DNA of 64,000 nt from Posidonia oceanica (lineage: Eukaryota > Streptophyta > Magnoliopsida > Alismatales > Posidoniaceae). This document shows positions 21,830 to 33,090 of this stretch, in pieces. The stretch is from assembly GCA_037176725.1 (NCBI GenBank), contig JAZBRS010000039.1, positions 22,046,001-22,110,000 of the forward strand, given 5' to 3'. Both the position numbers and the translations under genes were made by a program. The notes under the pieces are model-generated. The model was not told the origin of the DNA and did no database searches. It worked only from the letters and a program-made list of their open reading frames with translations. Numbering within the stretch: the first letter of the stretch is position 1; each line of letters begins with the position of its first letter.

Positions 21830-24800
21830 TGTAGTAATCCCAATCAGAATCAGGTTCATTATTAGCGGCTATGTCCGAGGAGGAAGGCTCAACTCGAAAA
21901 CACTTAAAACAGAGAAGAAAAGATAAGAAAAGAAGAAGATAAGACAATTCAGAGTCACCACCGTGTCTATTAAGTCGGGAGACAAGGAAAACCGGGGAAA
22001 TGCATGAATAAACACGCAAAACCAAGCAAAGGATGCAATGCAGAGCAATGCAAAAGAAAACAGATGCAAATGAATGCAAATGATATGACTCATGCCTAGG
22101 ATAAGGGCAATATGGTCATTGTGGGCCAAAAGACTGGGCAAGGACTCCTGTTACGTGCGGGGAAGGTGTTAGGCACCCCCGACATGCCCGAGAATTGGTC
22201 TTCTAGGCTTACGCTCGCATATGCAGGGAAATGCAGGTTTGAATGCCTAAGTGCCAATGAATGCCTAAATGAATTCTCAAAGGAGTGCTCTAAGTGATGG
22301 AATGCAATGCAAGGAAGTAAACGTGCAGTCTAAGCGCTCAGCAACGCTGTCTGTGTTCCGAACCGGGCGAACCTTGGTCCGTGAGAACTCCAGACAGTAA
22401 GCATCACTGCCCTATATGCAAATGCAGGCAATAAAACAAAACAGAGGTAAACCAGGCAATGCTAGCGACATGCAAAGGGAAAACAGCGTAAAACATGCAA
22501 AACGGTGCGAGAAATAGAAGCGACACGCGAAACGATGCGAAAAATAAAGTAGGCACGCAAAACGGTGTAAGAAATAAAGATCGGCACGCAAAACGGTGCA
22601 AAAACAAAGCAGGCACGCAAAACGGTGCAAGAAACAAAGGTTGGCACGCAAAACGGTGCAAAAACAAAGCAGGCACGCAAAACAGTGCGAAAATGAGCAA
22701 AAATAGATACGGGTGCGTAAAATGATGCGAAAACAGGCGAAGGGGAAGAATAAAACAAGCAAAGAGGCAAGCGATGTAAGTGTGAAGACAAACACCGCTT
22801 AAGGACCACGCAATGCAGTTGTGAAGACCTGCAAAGGGGAAAGAAAGCAAGTGAAGGGATCACCACTATTCTATGACTGTTTCCCACTAAACCGTCCCAC
22901 GATATGTCTCGCACACTGCCTAAAGCTCGCAGTGCAATTGGATCGTGGAAAAGGGGGAAGACAGTCGCAATCAGTAGCGAATCCAAGGAAAAACTCAACC
23001 TAAAACACTAGGAGTACGCGAAAAGGGGAGATAGAGTTGATAAGCAAGCAAGGGGAGTCCTAAATTACATGCTTGAGAAAACGGGAAGCAAAACAATGCA
23101 TGTGATGCAAATGATGTGCAAGAATGCTATGCAGGAGTTCAGAAGGACTTATCTCGGAGATCTGAAGCCTGATCTGAGAAATGCTTGGTCTGCACTGAAG
23201 TGCGCTCCACCAGGGTCGTCCAGGTAGCTTGGTTGCAAAAATCTGGAAGTCCGATCAGAAGATATGCTGGCTTTAAGGCAGAAGGGCCAGAACAGGGGAG
23301 AAGAATGGATCTAAGTGTAAAGGAAGTCCTAGGGGTGTGCAAAACAGGTCCTCCCATGTAAATGGGAGCTAGAAATACTTGAGTGTGTGCAAAGATGCTG
23401 AATGCAAGGATGCATGGGTGTGATGCATGCAGAAATGCAAGAAAAGGACTTAAGAATAACTTTTTAGAAAACTTAAGGACCTATATGCAAGTTTTGAAAA
23501 AGTTGAGGACCTAAATGCAAGGATTTTGAAAAGTTAGGGGCTTATATGTAAGGTTTTTGAAAACTAGAGGGTCTGAATGCAATTTTACAAAAGGTAGGGT
23601 TTGAAATGCAATTTAATAAGGTAAACATGCATTTAAATGGATTTTGTAAACAGGTGAAGGACTTACATGCAATTTGAAAATATGCAGGGGTTGAAATGCA
23701 ATTTTATAAGGTAAAACTGTGATTTTAAATGATCTGTGAATTAAATAGTGGACCTATGTGCAATTTTTAAATATGCAGGGGCCAAAATGCAATTTAATAA
23801 GCAAAAGTATGCATTTAAATGAGTTTTATAAACATGTAGAGGACCTAGGTGTGATTTTAAAACATGTAGGGTTTAAAATACAATTTTATAAGAAAAAATG
23901 CTGAAAAACAGATGCTGTGCATGCAAATGGAGGACTTATGTGCAAAAATCAAAAAACAAGGGATGAAAATGCAATGCAGTAAGAAAAGTAAGAAAATAAA
24001 ATGATTTATCAACAGATCAGAGGACCAAAACGAAAATAAAGTAAAGTTCAGGATTAAAATGCAATTTACTAAGGAAAAATTAGCATATTAAATGAGATTA
24101 TCAACCACAGGACCCACATGAAAAAATAAAAAGCTACTGGACTGCAAAATAAAGATCAGAAACTTTATTTGAACTACAACAGGACTAATAAGTAAATAAA
24201 ATAAACAGCTGGACTAGAAATTAAATGCATAGAAAGTTAAATGAACTGTAAATGGACTGGAATGTAAATAAAATAAATCACTGGGCTGAATATAAAGAAA
24301 AGTAAATAACTTATAACAACAGAGGACTAAAAAGTAATTAAAAATACATGTAGGGCCTGAACTAAAATAAAACTTAAAGAAAAACACAGTAGGAGGACTA
24401 ACTAGCAATTAAACAGATCATTAGGTTTTTTATGCAATTTTATATGATTTAAATTCAAACTTAAATGATTCTTAAACGATGGCAGGACTGGAAAGTAATA
24501 AAATAAAAGCTTGAGGCAAAAATGCAACACATGGTAAAATTTGCATAGTTAAGGAAAATAACAGCACAGTAAAAGCTCAGAAGAACAGCCACTATAGCAG
24601 GTCGCTACCAGTGGCTGGGGACGGAGGAGGAGGGGTGCTGGTGAGGCGCAGAGCGGTGGGCGACGCTCACCGGAGCTGTGCGGAGACTGGACGATGCTCG
24701 GCGAGCCATGATGCTGCTTGGAGCAGACCGGAGAAGGCGGCGGAGGTTTGCAAACCAGAGGAAGGTCGACCGGAGAGCTGGAGCGTCGAGGGAGTGATCT

Positions 24801-27578
24801 GAAAGCACCGGCGTGCTCCTAGAGCTCGTGCGGTCCTCAGGCGACGTTCGGAGTTGAGTTCTGCTGACCGGAGTGGTGGATCAGACCCGGAGCTCACCGG
24901 AGAAGACGAAGAAGTGGCGGCGTTGACTTCGGCACAGAGGGAGGGAAACCCTATTCTAATGGCCGGAAAAGCAAGAGAGAATGAAAACTAGCCTAGGGGG
25001 AAGGAGCAGTACCTGTTTTGCTGGCCGAGGAGTCCTCCCGACGTTGGTTGATTTTGCAGAAGACGGTGAGGTTGGGCTGGTTGCTGCACGCGTCGTCGAC
25101 GGCTTCTGGGCATCTGGTTCAGCTCCTGGTGACGCTCCGGAGCTCCCTGAATGCTTGGAGTGAAGTTCTGCAGCCCGACGCGAAAGATGGGTTTTGTGGG
25201 TGCTCAGCAGGTCACCGGAGGTGGGGGGAGGTGTTCATTGCCCTCTGGATCAATTGGAGGGTGCCAGTGAACTCCTGGTTGCTTAGTGAAGGTGTAGGGA
25301 CGCTTGGAATGGCCGGTGGAGGTTCGTGGAAGAAGATTGGTGCTGGGGGGATTTCTGGACAGAAAAGGTTACAGGTGTTTGAAGTGGAAGGTTCAGTCTG
25401 TGGTGGGGATGAAGGCTGAGGGCTTGGTGGTCTGAGAAGGTGGTGTTCAGGGGAGTTGGATGCTAGAGTTTGGGAAGGAATGGGGGCTTGCAGTGCTGGG
25501 AATTCTAGGGGAAGTGGTGATGGGTTGCTGTGAAGGTTTTGGGTGAAATCAAGGGGATTCTGGGTTGGATTCCGGGTGTCGAAGGAAGGAGAAGGTTGCT
25601 AGGTGCTTGGTGGCTTGGAGTGTGTGAGCAGAAGATGTTTTTGGGACAGATTTCCTCCTGGTTTTGTTCCTCTCTTCCCCACTAGTTTGAAGGTGGTCAA
25701 GGGTCAAGGGATGGATCGTTCTGCCACCATTGGCAGGGCATGGAGGAAGAGGTGAAGGTCGTGGGTCGTGGGCAATGGCCGGGAGGTCAAGGTGGTGTCA
25801 GGCGAAGTTTGAAAAAAAGGGAGGGAGGTCTGTCGTTTTTGGTAGTGAGAGGGGGAGAAGAATGGAAGAAGAATAAGAGAAGGAGGAAGGGGAGAAGGTA
25901 GCTGCGGGCCAGGCCTAGCACGGGAGAGGAAAGAAAAAAAGAAAGAAGGAAGGAGGGGAAGGTTGCGGGTGGAACGGGCCGAATTGAGCCCAAAGGAAAA
26001 AAGGAAAAGAAAGAAAAGGAAAAAGAAAGAAAGAAGAGAAGGGATTGGAAAGAAAGGAGAAAAAATTAAAATAAGATGAAATAAAAAGGTGAAAAAAAAT
26101 GTTTGAAAATGTTTTAAAGTGGTTGTTTTTAGGTTAGGATTTTGATTAGGTTTTTAATGATTGTTTTTAATTAGTTAATTAGGATTAGAAAGAGTTTTAG
26201 TTTTGATTTGGGTTTTTAGGGTTTAAGTTTTCTTTAAATTGTTTTTTAATTTTGTTTAAATGTTTATTAAGTTTTTAAATTGTTTTTTAGTTAAGTTTTT
26301 CTTGCTAAGTCTTTGGGATTTTTGATTAGGCTTTTTAAAGATTGTTTTTAAATTAATTAGGGTGAGTTTTAGCTTTTGATTTTAGTCTTTTAGGGTTTTT
26401 CTTAAATCTTCTTTGAATTGTTTTTTTAATTTTGTTTGTTAAGTTCTTTTAATATATATATTTTTTAATTAGGTTTTCCTTCTTAAGTTCTTTCCCTTTT
26501 TCTTTTTAAGTTTTTAAGTTGTTTTTTGAAATTTTCTATTCATTTCTTTCAGATTTGTTTAGTTAAGCTTTTCTTTTTCTTAATTAGTTGGCTTAGTACT
26601 TTTAATTGTTTTCTTTCTTCTTAGGATTTGTTTTTTGATTATTTTTAATACGGTTTTTGTTTTTTGGTTTGTTTTGATTATGTTTTGGTTTTTGCTTGTT
26701 TTTATAGCATTTTCTTTTTGTTTGTTTTGTATTTTTTAGATTGCCTTCATAGTTTTCAGTTTTAGTTAGATTTAGTTAGGTTTTTGTCTTTAATTGCTTG
26801 TTTAAGTTTTTAATTATTCCTTTTTAGGATTTTGATTTGTTTTTCCTTTTGTTTTAGAGTTTTAAAGGTTTTTAAAGGTTTTTGAGGGTTTAGTGGAAGA
26901 AAGGAAAGGAAAGGGAAAACGAAAAAGAAAAGGGAGAAATGGACGAGTAAAGAAGAAAGAGAGGTGTGGAGGGAAAATAAATTTTAGAAAATCAAAAGAT
27001 AAGCTAAAAATAAAATAAAAATACAAATAAAATACAGAAGAGATAGATGCACAAGGTGGGCCCACAGCTAAGCAAGAAAAGGAGAGAGTAAGGAGTGGAA
27101 AGAAGGAGAATAAGAAGGAGAGAGAGAGGAGAGAGAAAAGAATAATCCAAGAGAGAGAAAAGGATAATTTGGATAAATGAAGGGGTTAGATGTTTAGAAA
27201 AGAGGTGAAATTTGGTGGGTGTGTGGCCTGGGGTCTCTAGTGTGGGACCTAGGGTTTGGGTTTTGATTTAGGAAGGTTTTGGAAGGGTTTTGAGGTGTAG
27301 AAAAGGGTAGTTTTACCTAGGTTTTCTAGGATTTTTGGGAGTGGTTTTGGTTTGAAATTTCTAAGGGTTTTTGGTGGGTTTGCTAAGTCAATGATGGTGA
27401 GTTTTCCTATGGCTTTTGGGTAGTTTTTGGGCTTGGGAAAGGGGTGTGATTCTAGGTCAAGTTTGGACTTGATTTGAAGAGAAAGAGGAAGAGAAAGGTG
27501 TAGGTTTGGACCTAGATTTGGATCCAGAAGCCACCAAAAGATTCCATTGATTCAGCCTGTCAGAATGGGGTGTCAACA
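21830..27578 (-). mobile_element. Complete 5749-bp solo LTR inserted in element C array
   Basis: Minus strand; starts TGTTGACACCCCATTCTG at 27578 and ends GGGATTACTACA at 21830. Array units lie directly on both sides and a 5-bp duplication (ataag/acaag) frames it, so this is a solo LTR left by recombination. Order on the minus strand: purine/pyrimidine tracts (27180-25800) with an A/T-rich zone, GC-rich block (25430-24600), a zone rich in degenerate 'aatgcaatttt'/'aggacc' repeats (24590-23440), a conserved signal stretch (23340-23130), a minisatellite (22495-22735), the TGCTTACTGTCTGGAGTT motif (22390), the GGTGTTAGGCACC box (22163) and a PBS-like motif (21953). It is unusually long for a plant LTR. 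Confidence 0.9.
22495..22735 (-). repeat. ~30-bp minisatellite in solo LTR
   Basis: Five to seven degenerate copies of a unit containing ggcacgcaaaacggtg, starting near 22551, 22584, 22613, 22645 and 22674 (steps of 29-33 bp). It opens a long reading frame across 22412-22998, which is a repeat artefact. Confidence 0.85.
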
Positions 27579-27583
27579 ACAAG
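27579..27583. repeat. Target-site duplication, right copy (acaag)
   Basis: Differs from the left copy (ataag, 21825-21829) by a single C/T transition. Confidence 0.75.
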
Positions 27584-29412
27584 ATAACGGACTTATCAGC
27601 CAGAAGTGATGGTTTCGAGGCAACAGCCAAAGATTGCAAATGCAGATGATAAGATAACGGACTTATCAGCTAGAGGTAATGGTTTCAGAGCATCAGCTGA
27701 AGGGTGCAAATGCAGATGATAAGATCACGGACTTATCGGCCAAAGGTGATGGTTTTAGAGCATAAGCCGAAGCGTACAAATGCAGATGATAAGATAACGG
27801 ACTTATCAGCCAGAGGTGATGGTTTTGGAGCATCAGCCGAAGATTGCAAATGCAAATGATAAGATAACTGACTTATCAACCAAAGGTGAAGGTTTCGGAG
27901 CATCAGCCAAAGGGTGCGAATGTAGATAATAAGATCACGGACTTATCGGCTAGAGGTGATGGTTTCGGAGCATCAGTCGGAGAGTGCAAATGCAGATGAT
28001 AAGATAATGGACTTATTTGCTAGAGGTGATGGTTTCAGAGCATCAACCGAAGGGTGCAAATGAAGATGATAAGATCACAGACTTATCGGCCAGAGGTGAT
28101 GGTATCAGAGCATCAATCGGAGAGTTTGCAATTGTAGATGATAAGATCACGGACTTATCGGCCAGAGGTGATGGTATCAGAGCATCAGTCAAAGGATGCA
28201 ATTGTAAATGATAAGATAACAGACTTATCGGCCAGAGGTGATGGTTTCGGAGCATCAGCCGAAGATTGCAAATGCAGATGATAAGATAATGGACTTATCG
28301 GCCAGAGGTGATGGTTTCAGAGCATCAGCCGAAAGGTGAAAATGCAGATGATAAGATATCGATCTTATCGACTAGAGGTGATGGTTACTAGACATCAGTC
28401 GAAGATTGCAAATGCAGATGATAAGATAACGGACTTATCGGCCAGAGGTGATGGTTTCAGAGCATCAGCCGAAGATTGCAAATGCCGATGATAAGATAAC
28501 GGACTTATCGGCCAGAGGTGATGGTTTCGGAGCATCAGCCAAAGGGTGCAAGTGCAGATGATAAGATCACGGACTTATTGGCTAGAGGTGATGGTTTCGG
28601 AGTATCGGCCGGAGAGTTTGCAATTGCAGATGATAAGATCACAGACTTATCGGCCAGAGGTGATGGTTTCGGAGCATCAGTTGAAGGGTGCAAATGCAGA
28701 TGATAAGATAACGGACTTATCGGCCAGAGGTGATGGTTTTGGAGCATCAGCCGAAGGGTGCAAATGCAGATGATAAGATCACGGACATATCAGCCAGAGG
28801 TGATGGTTTCAGAGCATTAGCTGGAGAGTTTGCAATTGCAGATGATAAGATCACGTACTTATCGGCCAGAGGTGATGGTTTCGGAGCATCAGCCGAAGGG
28901 TGCAAATGTAGATGATAAGATAATGGACTTATTGGCCAGGGGTGATGGTTTCGGAGCATCAACTGAAGATTGAAAATGCAGATGATAAGATAACGGACTT
29001 ATCAGCCAGAGTTGATTGTTTCTGAGCATCAGTCGAAGGGTGCAAATGCAGATGATAAGATATCGGTCTTATTGGCCAGGGGTGATGGTTAGTGGACATC
29101 AGCCGAAGATTGCAAATGTAGATGATAAGATAATGGACTTATCGGCCAGAGGTGATGGTTTCGGAGCATCAGCCGAAGGATGCAAATGCAGATGATAAGA
29201 TCACGGACTTATCGGTAAGAGGTGATGGTTTCGGAGCATCAACCGGAGAGTTTGCAATTGCAGATGATAAGATAACAGACTTATCGGCCAAAGGTGAAGG
29301 TTTCGGAGCATCAGCCGAAGGGTTTGCAATTGCTGATGATAAGATCACGGACTTATCAGCTAGGGGTGATGGTTTCGGAGCATCAGCCAAAGGGTTGCAA
29401 ATGCTGATGAAC
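27584..29412 (-). repeat. 70-bp tandem array of element C, proximal part
   Basis: About 26 units of the same 70-bp repeat, with occasional 72-73-bp variants carrying gagtttgcaattgca in place of gggtgcaaatgca. Before the LTR insertion the array would have been roughly 38 units (about 2.7 kb). Several longer variants are multiples of 3 and create short repeat-coded open frames on both strands, which are not genes. Confidence 0.95.
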
Positions 29413-29948
29413 CTGTGACATCCAGGTATATTGACGGGCGAAAGATGGGGGGTGATACCACTGGGCAGCCAAAAAAAGATGCCCCTGGTATTAGGATGAT
29501 ACCAGAAGACAGCCGTAGCGCCCTAGGCATCAAAAATTGGGAATACGGACAAAACTATCGTGTTTGCCAATTGAGTAGTTGGGGGTACCAGCCTAGAGGA
29601 AGATCCGGGCGAGGGTGCTCTGCGGCTTTGCTTGATTTGACAGCATGGGTCTGCAGAGATTCTGGCATCTGGATTGATTGCAGGGGACTTTCCTACAGCT
29701 TCCTCGTGCTGAAAGTTGCTCTTGAGCTCTGTGAACTACTCAATGCGCTTCCTACAGTAATTCGGCAGCAAACCTGGCCAGAAGCCCTAAGGCATGATTG
29801 GTAAGAACATATATCCATCAAGCAAACTTGAAACACAAGCAGATGGCACAAAACACCTTCGTATTGATTGAGTCCTGGTTACATGCCTATGATAGGCTGA
29901 ACAAAATACAACATGACTCGAAACAGAACATGCTACTGTGCCAACCCC
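29413..29948 (-). other. Segment between additional ORF and array, element C
   Basis: Noncoding. It aligns with 8420-8907 of element A and includes an inverted pair, ggtattaggatgatacc (about 29478-29494). A 129-codon open frame on the plus strand is antisense to the element and is not preserved in A. Confidence 0.5.
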
Positions 29949-31151
29949 CTAGCTGGTTCGGGCTCTCAGTGACTTCCTGGAATTAGGGAATAAAGATGCG
30001 CCAGGTGGGATATCATTGATGGGCCAGAGTCCCTGGACCTCAGTCACATACTTAGGGGTGCACCCTGAGCCTTTTGCACCCGCGATGCCCGTCAATTGCA
30101 CTCCATGCTGCATCAGGTCAGCTAGCTCCATTGTAGCAGTTGTTGAATTGAGAGGATAGGGTTGTGTGAGCCTAGGCGTTGTGCTATCAACAATGGCCCC
30201 CTGCTGGAAACTGAATTGTCGCATGACCCAGATAGGGTGGTACTCCATACCCCCGGTGAATCCTAGCAGCACAACAAGTCGCATGTCACGGGTGTTGAAG
30301 AAGACAGTGAATGGTTCAGCAGCCGATGGGATGATACGCCAGGTTACTGCATCATCTGTTAGCTTTGACAGCTTCTCGTATTCTTCCTGGACGCTCTTGA
30401 TAGTGTCGGCATGGCCGTTATTGCAGTATGTTTCGAAGGTATGCCTCTGGGGGCGCAGAATATCCATCTCTAGGTGTCCAGCTAGCCAAATCTGTATCAG
30501 GTCCTTGCAGCCGTAGAAGTGGCGGCAATGGTGTGAGACGCGGGCCAGTCTGTGGTAAGTCTCTGCCATGACGACTGGTGTCAGGTCAATCTGCTGGGTC
30601 ACCACAACAAGTGCAATATCTGCAATCTCGATTGCAACTGTCATCCAGCCATGAGTGAAAATCAGCTCGCCTATAAAGCGGGTAACAAAACCCCGGAGCC
30701 ACAGTTCATCTTTGAGCTCAGCACGCTTCTCGGCAGCTTCATCAAAGTATTCCAGGCAGAGCATGGGCACAGGCCCATTGGTGCAGACCAATCTTTGCAG
30801 GCAGTCCACTGTGGAGAGCCCAGTCAGCTGGCCTAAAACTGTGGCATAGCCGTCACGCTTCATGAACACAGCCAGTCCCATGATCTTGGAGAAGCCGCAG
30901 ATTCGGTGTACTTCCTCTAGCATGGGTGTTAGCTCCATTCTACCGAAGCGGAAAACATGATGCGCTGGCTTCCAGAATCTTACAGCAGCACATAGGAGAT
31001 GTCGGCTTACCTCCACATTAGCAACCCTCAAAAGCTTGGACGGTATGCCCCATGTGCGCAACCTCTCGCGGTCACCTTTGGCGAGCTCGCTGATCCACTT
31101 TCGAAGAGTGTTGGAGCAATGCATCGGGGTTACCAAGGTGGGGAAATCCAT
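29949..31151 (-). CDS. Intact DUF7745/PMD-like additional ORF of element C
   Basis: A 400-residue protein with no stop or frameshift. Motifs: a FWKPAHHVFRFGRMELTP block (about residues 59-76), a HFYGCKDLIQIWLAGHLEMD block (about 205-224), WRIIPSAAEPFTVFF (about 265-280) and PIWVMRQFSFQQG (about 303-315). This order matches the DUF7745 group of the plant mobile domain superfamily; no signal peptide or membrane segment is evident. The biochemical role is unknown. Start at 31151 (MDFPTLV) was preferred to an upstream in-frame Met at 31208 because the homologous copy in element A begins MGFPTLV. It sits in sense orientation between pol and the 3' array. Expression from the LTR would need splicing or an internal promoter, neither of which is shown. 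Confidence 0.8.
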   Translation of the reverse strand: MDFPTLVTPMHCSNTLRKWISELAKGDRERLRTWGIPSKLLRVANVEVSRHLLCAAVRFWKPAHHVFRFGRMELTPMLEEVHRICGFSKIMGLAVFMKRDGYATVLGQLTGLSTVDCLQRLVCTNGPVPMLCLEYFDEAAEKRAELKDELWLRGFVTRFIGELIFTHGWMTVAIEIADIALVVVTQQIDLTPVVMAETYHRLARVSHHCRHFYGCKDLIQIWLAGHLEMDILRPQRHTFETYCNNGHADTIKSVQEEYEKLSKLTDDAVTWRIIPSAAEPFTVFFNTRDMRLVVLLGFTGGMEYHPIWVMRQFSFQQGAIVDSTTPRLTQPYPLNSTTATMELADLMQHGVQLTGIAGAKGSGCTPKYVTEVQGLWPINDIPPGASLFPNSRKSLRARTS

Positions 31152-32550
31152 TGTACCAGAGAGAAGATGCAAGTAGCTATTGCAAAGTTTACAAGTACCT
31201 GTAACCAAGATTGTGATTCATCAGATCATATACAGATACATAGTCACTGGCTGACCATGAAACAAATTTCAAAGCTAGTAAAGTAGTTCAACATGTTCAA
31301 CAGCTAGCCTTCAAATTACAGACACTAAACACATTCAAGTCAAGGGGATTCCGTCTGCATAGGAAAGAGCTGGCAAGAGCTCTGGACCGGTGTGTGTCGA
31401 TGGAGGTCAACCTGTGCCCGGTAGAAATACTGTCTCAGTGTTGAGGCAAGTCTTGCAGAGTGGAATGATCGAAGAAAAGGAATGATTGGTGATGTAGATA
31501 TATGCATGACTTATGATTGATGTGCGTTGCCCTTAGCATATGGAGTGCTTAGCGCCTGCTATAGAGGAAGAGAGTGGTCCTTGACTCACTGGACACTACT
31601 CAGATTCCTAACTTGTTAGTGGCACTCCAGAAAGGGTGTTGGTGGTGCTTGGGTGGTAGTGTAGTGGGGACAGGCTCCATGCCAAACGCTTAAGGACCTA
31701 CACCTACTCTTTTCATTCTCTCTATTTCTTTTGCTCCCACATCGGCATGCAGGTTCTTCCTATCCTTGGGTTAGAGGTAATGGACACCTAGCTTGAGACA
31801 GGGAGCTGTTACTAGACAAGGGTGGCTAGGCCCCATGGGATTTGCGTATTTGCCAAGCACAAACCTTAGTTCCTTTCTAAGATAAGTAAAAGTGTGGGAT
31901 CACGCTGCTTGCCCCTTTTTGTTTTTTTTGGCTCGTAGGTTTTCGGTATCCCTGACTTAGGGGTAATGGGTGCCTGGTTATGAGACAGGGGGGACTAGGC
32001 CTTGTAGGGTTTGTAGATTCCTAGGTGCGAATTCTGAATCCTTTCCAAGACAATTTGGAGGGACAGGGTTGTACTGCACGCCTTTATCTCTAGGGCCAAC
32101 TTCTGTCTTCGCCTTCTATTTTCTTTCTTTTCTTTTACGTCCATGCTTAGACATATATTCTTTTATAGCTCACGCTCTTACTCACATCCTAGCATTTTAT
32201 CTCCCTCTAGAGGTGTAAGTCCTAGAGGGTTTGGACATTTCACCTGTCCTCACTGGATGGTGGCTCCCTCACTGGTTAGGACATCTAAGTAGTGTCAGGT
32301 GAGATAGAGTGTACTCTTTCTAGAGCATGCAAGCATCTCCGATTTCATCATCGAGCCAAGATTGCAATGCATGATTGATTTTTTTTTATTTTTGAATGAG
32401 ATATGCTTAAAAAGGGAGAAATGCATGGAGATGTATAATTGTGAAAATGCAAGAGACAGGACAGGGAGAGATGCATGAAGATGAACAGGGGTGAAAATGC
32501 ATGGGATAGGATAGAGAAGAAAGGATCTGCAAAGCAAGGGTCGCCCCAAG
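31152..32550 (-). other. Spacer between integrase and additional ORF of element C
   Basis: Noncoding counterpart of 5724-7219. It contains a T-rich run (about 31917-31930) matching the A/G tract of element A, imperfect repeats with 'atgcatg.agatg' (32400-32530) and the conserved inverted pair listed separately. Confidence 0.6.
31681..32236. repeat. Conserved inverted repeat, element C copy
   Basis: gccaaacgcttaaggaccta at 31681-31700 is, with few mismatches, the reverse complement of aggtgtaagtcctagagggt (32211-32230) and its flanking ttggac. It corresponds to 6103-6690 in element A. Confidence 0.65.
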
Positions 32551-33090
32551 CTACTGATAATATTTCTTGAGGTAGCACGAGTTGACCGGCTTTGACTGTA
32601 TTACTTGGTCCATGTCCTCAAGAAGTACTGCACCACCAGAGAATGTTTGCTTGACCACAAAGGGGCCGCACTAGTTAGGCTGGAATTTGCCTTGACCGTC
32701 AAGTAGGTGAATGGCTCGCAAAACGAGATCCCCTGGCTAGAAGCTTCTGGGCTGAACTTTCTTCAGGTATGCTCTGGCCATCCACTTTTGGTAACAATGA
32801 GCATTGTGCATAGCTTGCAATCTACGCTCATCAATCAGGTTTCGTTGGACACAGCAGTCTTCGACCCATTCTGTCTCTGCCAGCTCAGCTTCTCATAGGA
32901 TCCGCAGTGAGGGGATCCCTACTTCGACGGGCAGCATTGCCTCCATGCCGTATGCTAGTGAGTATGGGGTGGCTCCTGTCGAGGTCTGGACTGATGTCCT
33001 GTACGCCTAGAGTGCATATGGAAGCTTGTCATGCTAGTCCTTATGAGTTTCTGCCATCTTCTTCATGATTTTCACAATGTTCTTGCTAGC
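32551..33090 (-). pseudogene. Element C integrase, C-terminal part (after LTR insertion)
   Basis: Continues the integrase cut at 35796. It resumes with SKNIVKIMKKMAETH, includes [37 protein letters not shown] and the basic GKFQPN segment, and ends LKKYYQ with a stop at 32551-32553. Premature stops include one in KD-stop-HDK (Trp expected), one in AL-stop-AYR and one in RSF-stop-PGDL; the last lies at the same codon as the TAG at 5535 in element A. Confidence 0.85.
33086..33090. repeat. Target-site duplication, left copy (ctagc)
   Basis: Partner is ttggc at 35796-35800. Both can derive from CTGGC by one transition each; CTGGC would restore the integrase reading frame (Ala-Ser) across the insertion. 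Confidence 0.6.

Noticed and set aside
22412..22998. Cys/Phe-rich ORFs of 127-178 codons on the minus strand
   Set aside because: They are produced by the ~30-bp minisatellite in the solo LTR.
20930..29412. CRISPR-like spaced repeats
   Set aside because: The units are head-to-tail 70-bp repeats with no unique spacers, and the DNA is plant nuclear; this is a retrotransposon tandem array.
28017..29418. Repeat protein encoded by the array (LSARGDGFGAS motif)
   Set aside because: The 70-bp unit is not a multiple of three, so frames break every few units; open stretches occur on both strands.
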